NCBI GenBank assembly: GCA_022494885.1
Contig: JAGVSM010003677.1
Span: 124,001-188,000 of the forward strand
DNA: 64,000 nt
Direction of reading: 5' to 3'
From: Micrasema longulum
Lineage: Eukaryota; Arthropoda; Insecta; Trichoptera; Brachycentridae
Position 1 is the first letter of the stretch, and the number at the start of each line of letters is the position of its first letter. Below the pieces are notes generated by a model that ran no database searches, had not been told where the DNA came from, and worked only from the letters and a program-made list of their open reading frames with translations. Positions 55,730-64,000 of the stretch are shown here, piece by piece. Made by a program: the position numbers and the translations under genes.

Positions 55730-58110
55730 TCAAAAATAGGGGGAAATCAATAAACATTATCAAAGGACTTCGTAAAAATATTATTGTTTGCCGTTTTTTT
55801 ATGTATTCGATAGTATTACATTTGTTTTATAAATTTTATTTTCTAAAGCAACTACGAACAATGATAAATACTTATATTATGTTGCTGGTACCTAAAAAGT
55901 GTTTGGGAAAACGCTGTTTTTTATAAGTAGTATTTACTGTATAGGTAGTAGTTGCAGCCTTGAGTGCACACTTCAGGAATATAAACACAAATCCGTTCTG
56001 CAGAATACAGTAATAACATACAATACAATACTAGTTTACGCTGCAGCTATGATAACGCGAAGTGCAGATTTGAAAATGCATTTGACCTTGTGTGTTCGCT
56101 GTAAAATAACACACGATGTCATAATACTGCATTATGAGTGGATTTATCTGAACTATGCGAAGGTCGCTTGGGAAGGCCATGTTTTACTGTAAAAAATGTC
56201 TCGATTTGTAACCGGTATTCCGTTATCATTGTAACTACTCGTACTTCACTCGCGAACCTGTTACAGGAGCTTAAATCCCGCCCGGTATAATGGAACCAGT
56301 AACTTACAGATTTCTGGGACTCATTACATTCGAAGTTCCCAATACCTAACAGGGGCGAACCGTGTATAGAAGCGATTATGCGCAGCTTACCATTATATTT
56401 GACTAACCATTATAATGTTTTACTGTAACTTTATTTATTTATTTACAGAAAAACAAATAAATTATTACTATTTATTTTAAATCATTTCCATCGTTGATAT
56501 TTTTATCCTAATATAAATATTAATAAAGCGCGCCTAGCGCCTGCGGTGAGCCAAGAAACTAGCCGATTATTCCAGCTTATTTTTTCATACAAATAAGTGT
56601 ACTATATTTTTAATGCCTTAACCCCGGTGCGGGTTTTTTCTCCTAGATTAAACTTGCAGATTACACAAAAGATTCTTGATTTGGAAAACAGTATTTCACA
56701 CATTATTTCTTAAAGGCCATTTTTCTTTGAGATGCTACTTTTGTCATAATACCATAATTACTTTCATCCGTCATATTGCAGGACATATGGCGCTCAACGC
56801 GTCTGTTTTTAGCACTATTAATTTCTAAAACAATTCGGCCAGTTGACATTTCAATTGAATACCTAATATCGACTGAATTCATAGTGCTATTTTTTATTTA
56901 TTTTTTAATGAGTTATGTATTAAAGTAATGGATAATATATCTATATAATATAATATATCACGAAGTTACGTCGTTGGTTACGTTGATTTCATGGATGAGA
57001 ATTGTTGTATCACATAGAACCACAGAAAAATATTAATTTATAGTATATATATCTTACAATATAATGTGTACCTTCTATGTAGGTACGATTTTTTTTTATA
57101 GCTTACCTGTAAATAAAATCATTATACGCCACTGATACCTTTCCAGTACCCTAAGTACTCATCCTAAAAGCCGACAGTTTCATCAGAATAAGTATGTACT
57201 TCAAATTAAGAAATAGCCACGCCTGCATAACATAATTTTAAAATTATGTAAGCTTTAGCTTATTTAAGAAAAGTTATTTGGCGTTTAAGTGTCTGTTTCT
57301 AATCAATTGTACCCCTTCCAAAATGATTACCACCAAAATTGTGAGACTTTCATTCGTCAATGTATTAATTTAGATAAACGGACTGTGTTTAATTTAGTTA
57401 CTTTAATTATTTTTCTATTTTGATGTCATGCATTGTCATTTATATGATCCGTTTTTTACTCATGCATCGTCTCGTCGTAATAGAATTATTTGTAAGCAGT
57501 GACAATTGGTATCGGTTTATAGAGTAATTTGTAACCTATAACTCGGTTATAAGCTTAGACTATACCCTGTCTGCGTAATCTTTAAGTGTGAAAGCACTAC
57601 AATTAATGATATGAATCATACACGTATATAAAATTATTTTTAAAATATGGCATAAATAACCCAACGTTTTGTATATATCATGTTTAATGTTTATTGTGTG
57701 CAATGTTTATTGTAAAATTCGGACTTATATTAAATATTCTTTTCGCTATTAGTTTGATCATATAGATTTTCCGTTAGTGCGCAGAGTAGTGATTTTCCTA
57801 AGCTCCCCTTGGCACAGTTTCCGGCCGCTGCCGACCTTGCGCGGGTGCAGTACTTATTGCACTTTGTGCACGCCAACATGCACGTGCATCGCCTACTATG
57901 AATTATATCCTTATAATTCTGATCTACGATCCACTTGAAGGCGAGACATTAAAACATAGGATTTTGGCTCCGAATGCTGTAGGCAAACATAAATATTAAA
58001 AATCGATTGTTCATCTTTGATAAAAGTATTGATCACAAAATTGAAATCAAATTCATATCTTACTGTTTTTTCTTTGAGCGTTATTGTGTAGATATAAGGA
58101 TATTTATTAA
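55730..58110. other. Non-coding
   Basis: No gene or transposon recognised. The palindrome ATGCACGTGCAT (E-box core) lies at 57878-57889 within a GC-richer patch (57810-57900). Confidence 0.45.
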
Positions 58111-58114
58111 TTGA

Positions 58115-58388
58115 TTCGTCAGCTTCGTGATGTAATGGTCAGTGTGTTTGCCTACCATACAAGAGATCTCGAGTTTGATTCCCGATATGATTGATATGAA
58201 ATATTTATTTAAAAGGGTGTTTTCACACTATAATATTTAATAGTCCCTAGACTGGTACCTAAAGCGTAAGACTAATCACCTTTCCTTCATGTAACAAAAA
58301 AATATCAATATACTCTATGATCGGTGTACCAATTCAGTGCCATATGCACCATTAGGTGCGGAAAGGGAATGATGATGATGATGATGAA
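58115..58388 (+). mobile_element. SINE-A, short subfamily
   Basis: GCTTCGTGATGTAATGGTCA GTG, GTTTGCCTACCATACAAGAG, B-box GTTTGATTCCCG, GGTGTTTTCACACTATAATA, GACTGGTACCTAAAGCGTAA, CCATTAGGTGCGGAAAGGG and a GATGAT repeat. Near full length. Confidence 0.85.
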
Positions 58389-58390
58389 TT

Positions 58391-60820
58391 TAAATCTCCG
58401 CCACGAAATGTGGCTTGCTGGGATTTTTGTTACTCATGTATATTTTCTTGTTTTCTATCATAAACATAATTTTAATTTATTTTTTAAAATTACATCCACT
58501 TCGTATGGTCTATTTGACTAACTGAAGAAATTGATTATTGAAAATATTATTTTTAATAATGCTCACACGTATTTGTGTGTAAATTAATACAAATTATCAT
58601 TTCATAGAACCAAATTGATTCTAGTGTAACTGTTCTGAAATAATTGTTAAATTATCAAATACAAGCAATTAAAAAAGAATTATATTGGTGTTGCCAGAGG
58701 CAAATTTTAGGTTTGACGGAATATTCTCATTTAAAGTTATTTTGCGGTTTTTTAATACAGTATTTGATTATGATATAAACTGCAGCCAATTGCGCGATAT
58801 AATGTGTTGTACACGTGAAAAGTACACCATTATTATTGCATTATAGTGTTCATGGGAATAGGTTTCCCTTGTCCTCAATACTACAATCAGCTGTTTCAGT
58901 TTGCAGCCATTATGATTTATTGTTTGACGTTTTATAACGCAGATAACTTAAGTTATAATAAAGTCAATAATAGAACGCAAATCCCTCGCGTTTTTTAGTT
59001 AAAAAATTCAAAGGTTTATAACAGAAAAGGAAAAATGTTAAATTTTTCGCAACGTCATTTCATTTTCACAGTTCCACACTCCTAGTAGTAAATATTTCAT
59101 TTTAGTATTCAACACTCAGTACTAACCCTTTGAAATTCATTTGGTCCACCATCTACCCCAACTATTGTACTAACAAAATCCCCCCCGGGCATTAGCCCAA
59201 ATGTTTTCACGCATGTTTTTGGAATATTTTTTAGTTACTGAGAATTTCAACGCAATATTTCTTTGGCTTAGATCTATAATTACGAATGTCGTAAATCGTA
59301 ATATTTCAGAAGATTAATAATTTAGCCATTTTTTTGTGTTATAATAAACGGTTTGACGACTTCGATAACAAATACTAATAAATAACATGAATGCACATGC
59401 ACGGGTGTAAGTTTTTTAATTGACGTCGACCCTTTACAAAATGGTCGCAAGAAAAATATGAAACCTGACATTGGCCTTTTTAGATCCAAGTCACAAATTT
59501 ATTGATATTATTTTGTGTTCTTGCTAATCTAACTCAATTCCTTAAAACGCAATAATTTATAACTCGCTGAGAAAAAGCGCTATTTTGGTTATAAAAATAG
59601 TTTGGAGTCTTTCATGCATTATATGCAAAATATGCTGGGTGGAAAGGGTTGGACTAATGCGGGCATGTGTTTTATTAATCCCTGCGAAAACGCATTCAGT
59701 AATTATTTATATTAGCTAGAAAAATGCATCATGAATTAAGATTTTTTGTATCTTTAAATTGTAAAACATTGCATTTCAAATTCATTAAATCCGCTTGGAA
59801 CTAAGAATAGTCCATGTTATTCTTATTCTGTTAACGATCAATTTAGTTTTATGATGTATTAGAGCTTTTTTCATCAAATGTACTGGTTTGACATAAAATA
59901 AATAAACCGCCACTTAATTTATTACAAAGACGCGCGTTTATTTACATAATGTGAAAAATTCGCGTGTTCTAACTGTGTGTGAACGTGCTGACAACGGAAA
60001 TAGAACTAGTTTTATAAACATTGGAAGTAGTGAAAGCTTTGTACGTAATATTTATGTAGGTTGTAGGTAGGTATTATATTGTACGCTTCCAGAGTCGAGT
60101 GACGAATTATTTAGGTCATGATCGTATTAAGCCCGCTCCGTTGTGTTGTGTGTTATGCAACATACAACTTCTCGATGTATGAGTGTGTAACACCACACAT
60201 TACATTACATTATCTAGGTTTGATACATGCATTAGACATTTGATTCAACTGTAATCGGACCTGGATATAATAAAAATACGACTAACATCTATCTCTAGAC
60301 GAACTTGTTTTTACATAAATTCAAAAAGCAAAAGTGTTCGTCGATTATGGAATGGATTTTCAATAATTGGTGTAACTCGTCAAAATATTTCGAAAACCAT
60401 AACGGAATCATCTTTTTTACTTAATAAATTATATTTTCCACGTCAAAATCATTCTAATTGTTTTTAATTAATATTATTTATTTTTATATCAGATCTTTCG
60501 TTTTTCCTGGTTCAAATGCCGTCTGTGATATCTTGAAAATATCTTTAAGCGATGTGTCTAATTATTTTTTTTACATTCTAGAAATGAATTGAGCACACGT
60601 AAAAGTAAAAGGGTATGTACCATTCCAACGAAAAAAACAAAAAACGTTTTTATTTAAACGTAAAATGGTATATATAGCAACGGGGTACCATTGACAATCA
60701 TTTAATTTTGTCAAATAAGCATTGTTTTTATTAAAAAACAATAAAATTGACTCAATAGACCTTTGTCTCAAAGTTTTTTGTTAGATTACTCTTTTTTTTA
60801 AATCACGTATATACTCGGAG
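58391..60820. other. Non-coding
   Basis: 2.4 kb without any recognised gene, RNA or transposon. Confidence 0.45.
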
Positions 60821-60823
60821 TAA

Positions 60824-61050
60824 AATAAGGCGCCACAGGCGTAGAGCCGCGCATACGAACGAAAATCAATCTAGAATTATCAATCACGACGTTAGCTATA
60901 GTTTACAGCAAAACACAAAGGCCGTAGTTACTCAACCGAAACTTTCCGTTACACGTTTGTTGTTAAACCAAAAACCAAACCAAAAATTAGCAACGCTTTT
61001 GTTCTATGCAATAGAGCGAAATGCCGTCTCTGTAGCTGTGACGCCTTATT
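60824..61050. mobile_element. MITE-6, 227-bp inverted-repeat element
   Basis: Ends AATAAGGCGCCACAG and CTGTGACGCCTTATT, one mismatch in 15. The interior matches 9280-9430 (GTTAGCTA, CGTTTGTTGTTAAAC, AACGCTTTTGTTCTATGCAA). No coding frame. Confidence 0.75.
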
Positions 61051-62565
61051 AATCTGACCGTATACCCTTCTACGTGGGCATAAATAAATTATTTACTTCT
61101 ACCTACGCAGGTACGAGTGATCAGTTTATTTTAACGTTTGCTGAAATTCGATCGATTGTCTTACAAATCCAGCCCTTTGGGGGTCAATCTAAGAAACGCA
61201 GGTTTCGTGTTTTGACAAGCCGTTTTGTGCCTACATAAGAGTATTATGGTACATCAATTATAATTTAATGTGACCGCATTTCCTTTCAAAAAATGTATTG
61301 TCTTTTGTGTGTCACCCGTGTTTATATCCTGCTCGAACGAGGCAACACGCAATGCCATATCTATAGGTGGGTACTTAATTGCAATTAAATTTTCCCTCAA
61401 AATGGTTCACTAATTGACACAATTATTACCATGGTAAGAAAACCACATAACAAGCGACTGCATTCTCAACACAATGCGGGTATCCGCTTTGTACAAGTGA
61501 TAAATATAAATGAAATTATACGGATGTATTGTGCTCTATTTACCAATACAGCTGCACGTGCGAAAATTACACGTACAGCAATTTTCACGCTGAAATACAT
61601 ACGAGTATATAATATCGGAAAACCCTCGCAAGTAATACAGCGCTTTTGCATCAAATACATCGCAAAGTAAAATGGCTTCCCGTAAAAGGGAACGGCGCTG
61701 ATGCAAGACTGTAAATTCATATCTATCGGTATAGCAAGTACATTTTTAATCAATGCATCATACTTTTCCGCTTCTTATAGCCGGAGTTGTATTACGGAGA
61801 TGCGGTGTTGCCGCTTTTCAGGTCACTCGCTTATTGTTCCGATACGTTTTCGCGGGGAAGGGCGTGACGTCACGGCTTATCACTAGCAATACTCCCCCCA
61901 GCCTTCTCCTTTCCCTCGTTACATAATTCCACTTTAGCCATATTTTTTCAGTTTACTATCTCAGAAAGCTGTAATATGGAGCATGCTTCACACGATAACA
62001 TTTACGAATAGCGAAAAACTGATAATCAGGGCCAATGTTTTATTATTAATTTAATTTGCGTCATTTCCTTGATAGATTATCGCATGATTAACGTGACAAA
62101 TTAAACGTCTCAAATAGTCGAATTCGTAATTCGAACGAACAAAACAATATTATTAATACATATTTAAAGCATTAACTTTGTGGTCAAACATTTTAACTCA
62201 CCTAATCAATTTAAATCATGACTTTAATAAAAATACAGGAGTTAAAATCTTACATACAAATAATAAAGTAAATAATATTGAAATATTTTACATTAGGAAA
62301 GCCTTAAAATAATAATGTTCCTTTGGTCAATAATCAAACAAACTTCCAATATAGTCCTTTATACGATGTTCCACTGTAATGGTCACCCAATTAAACCTAT
62401 TAAGCTTACCCCCACCCTCCATCCCCTCCACTTTTTTCATTAATTCTCAAACAGCATAATATTTTCATAATTTAATCAGTGCATGTTTGTTCTTATCAGT
62501 GCGTGTGCTTATTAAAATGCATGTCGTGTTGGTTTTATATTTTTGTGCAACAACTATGGTGAAGA
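61051..62565. other. Non-coding
   Basis: No gene recognised. A second CGTGACGTCACG palindrome (CRE-type) lies at 61863-61874, identical to that at 45832. Confidence 0.45.
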
Positions 62566-62613
62566 TGTATAGTGGGTTTTGCATGTTGGCTTGCATGTCG
62601 GTTTAATTGGTGT

Positions 62614-62645
62614 CCCGACGAAGAGACGGGTACGTCTCGAAACCG
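62614..62645 (+). repeat. Small hairpin with hammerhead-like flanks
   Basis: GAGACG-GGTA-CGTCTC is a perfect 6-bp stem, preceded by CCGACGAA and followed by GAAAC. This resembles the CUGANGA...GAAA core order of hammerhead ribozymes. However one conserved base differs, there is an extra A, and I cannot find acceptable stems I and III. Most likely a transposon terminus or chance. Confidence 0.3.
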
Positions 62646-62670
62646 GTAGACATAGAAAAGTCGGTAAGTG

Positions 62671-63185
62671 GTTATGAACAAAACAAAATATCGAACACGA
62701 CTGCGTAACGAAAAAAAATTGACGGCGTTTGACCATTTGTCGAGTTCGTTTTGTTTGTCTTTCGAATCTCGTTCCGTAATAAAGTTCCTGTTTATTCAAT
62801 AATAATGTTTCCCGATACTGCGCAATGTCTTCTTTCTAGAAGGTTCGGTTCGCCCCTGTTGCAACCCGTTTACCGCCAATTTCGACAAAGGGCGAGCGCA
62901 GCTTTTCGGTTCTATCAAATTTCAAAGGGGGAATCTATTCACGGTCCCCACCACCCGCCAACATTGCTTTATGTCCCCGCGTCCCTAGTGCTCCGTTCCC
63001 ACGCTGGGGAGCTAGTCCGACCGATCCTACCGCGTATGGAGCGTGGACTCGCGTAGACACGAGGTAAAGCATGCCTTCTTCCCCTTGATTTTCTAAAAAT
63101 CTAGGCAGATGTCAAGTGGATGTTATGAAGTGGTAGTTTCAACCCACAGAAAATAATCGTTTCAATATTTTGAATACCTACTACT
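62671..63185. other. Non-coding or unrecognised
   Basis: A GC-richer patch (62830-63065) contains a 101-codon open frame ending at 63056 just before a donor-like ACGAG|GTAAAG. No family resemblance, and an in-frame stop precedes the donor. Confidence 0.3.
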
Positions 63186-63189
63186 ACAA

Positions 63190-63245
63190 CCAACATCATA
63201 ACACCATTTCTCTATGCGGATAGGCAGATGGAACGCCTTACACCA
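63190..63245 (-). mobile_element. LINE-alpha 3' end fragment
   Basis: CATCATAACACCATTTCTCT ATGCGGATAGGCAGATGGAA CGCC is the reverse of the LINE-alpha terminus. Confidence 0.6.
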
Positions 63246-63289
63246 AAATATGCTTTAATAAAAGCTTCGTTTATACACAAACAAACAAA

Positions 63290-63312
63290 CCATCACGCCG
63301 TTTCCCCGTGAA
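63290..63312 (-). mobile_element. LINE-alpha 3' end, left piece of a split copy
   Basis: CCATCACGCCGTTTCCCCGT is the LINE-alpha 3' terminus. It continues, after a LINE-epsilon insertion, at 63788 (GGTAGAGAGGATAGAACGCC). Confidence 0.7.
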
Positions 63313-63787
63313 AAATTTCAACGCTTATCAGTTCATGGTTTACCTCTTCGTTCTAATTCTCAAAGCACTGTCTTAGTATCCATCCACAATTCCTCTTTTT
63401 TCTCTAACTCATATAGTTTCCACGCGGCTCGACTGTGGAATCATCTCCCATCCACCTTCAAAGATGTTACTACAGTATCTCTGTTTAATTCACGTCTAAA
63501 GAAACATCTCCTTTCTCTTCCTTAATCTCTCCTTCTTTCCTGTTTCCTTTTTTTTCTTTTTCCCATTGAGTATAGGTATTAATTTTAGAAAATTTATACA
63601 CAAATACATTTATTTATATTTTCATATATCTTAAGCTTTTTTATTTTCTATTATATATATTTTGTAACATGAATTATAAAAATAAAACTTTTATTTTTTG
63701 TTGGTCGGAAGAAATTGCCATTTGGCAATAAGCCTGTCAATGTACAATTAACATTATGTACAAAAAGTGAAATAAACAAAAAAGACA
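63313..63787 (+). mobile_element. LINE-epsilon inserted in LINE-alpha
   Basis: The frame reads RSNSQSTVLVSIHNSSFFSN, SYSFHAARLWNHLPSTFKDV and SLFNSRLKKHLLSLP-stop, the last 60 codons of a Jockey/CR1-like RT. The 3' UTR ends GGAAGAAATTGCCATTTGGC AATAAGCCTGTC and AATAAACAAAAAA. It is heavily 5'-truncated and stands in opposite orientation to the host LINE. Confidence 0.8.
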
Positions 63788-63965
63788 AGGTAGAGAGGAT
63801 AGAACGCCACATCACTCTATCTTTGCATACAGATTTCGCTTCCTCTACATTTATACATCTTCTCATGCACGCGCGCCGATTATTCCTACTTTTAATATGT
63901 CCATCTTCAAATATTTGTTGGATTTGGTCGTGCCATGTCTTTCTCGGTCTTCCTCTATTTCTGCA
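63788..63965 (-). mobile_element. LINE-alpha C-terminus, right piece of a split copy
   Basis: On the - strand CRNRGRPRKTWHDQIQQIFE DGHIKSRNNRRACMRRCINV EEAKSVCKDRVMWRSILS stays in one frame. It is the closest to a consensus C-terminus here. Similarity stops at about 63965, within the codons before CRNRG. Confidence 0.85.
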
Positions 63966-64000
63966 TTGCACCACGACGCCGACAAAACCGACCATTTACA

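Noticed and set aside
62751..63056. 101-codon + strand open frame followed by a donor-like site
   Set aside because: The frame stops before the donor and matches no family I know.
1..64000. CRISPR array, operon, prophage or bacterial defence system
   Set aside because: No regularly spaced repeats, no ribosome-binding-site-led gene clusters; the coding signals are intron-containing and eukaryotic.

Overview
The window looks like a stretch of arthropod, most likely insect, nuclear genome. It is AT-rich, has long gaps between coding segments, GT-AG introns and a high load of fragmented retroelements and tRNA-derived SINEs. There is no bacterial gene organisation. The order cannot be fixed from sequence alone. 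The LINE and SINE remnants are of kinds common in insects; the exact family names need a repeat-library search.

The only protein-coding gene I can name is at the left edge on the + strand. Two exons (1-209 and 2744-2852) of a KDM6A/UTX-type histone H3K27 demethylase encode the start of its TPR region. The reading frame and split codons match across the intron, and the second exon ends on a consensus donor. No further UTX exon was recognised, so the next intron would have to run past the right edge (over 61 kb) or the next exon was missed.

From about 3 to 44 kb the window is a transposon graveyard. There are broken LINEs of several lineages. LINE-alpha is an RTE-like element whose C-terminus carries a GRPRKTW motif. 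LINE-beta is CR1/L2-like, with a conserved 3' tail reading GGCGCTATATAAGTTATCC. LINE-gamma is a related tail family, LINE-delta covers Jockey/CR1-like reverse transcriptase fragments, and LINE-epsilon has a small hairpin in its 3' tail. Four tRNA-derived SINE families (A to D) are present in two to about eight copies each. Several short inverted-repeat elements (MITEs or foldbacks) occur; one hAT-like copy has a perfect 8-bp target duplication. Nested insertions are readable at 1.7-2.1 kb, 19.6-21.4 kb, 38.8-39.1 kb and 63.2-63.97 kb.

From about 45 to 63 kb repeats are sparser. A TATA box (45026) with an initiator-like site at the right distance precedes a CpG-rich segment (45.24-45.96 kb) ending in a good splice donor (45858/45859). 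I read this as a candidate promoter and untranslated first exon on the + strand, either a second promoter inside the UTX locus or another gene. The DNA downstream contains palindromes, CRE-like sites and a long hairpin but no coding exon I recognise.

I did not find a new multi-gene system. The most useful leads are the promoter/exon candidate inside an apparent UTX intron, a perfect 46-bp palindrome, a long imperfect hairpin at 55.55 kb, a SINE subfamily with extra sequence upstream of its tRNA-like part, and several apparently undescribed MITE families.
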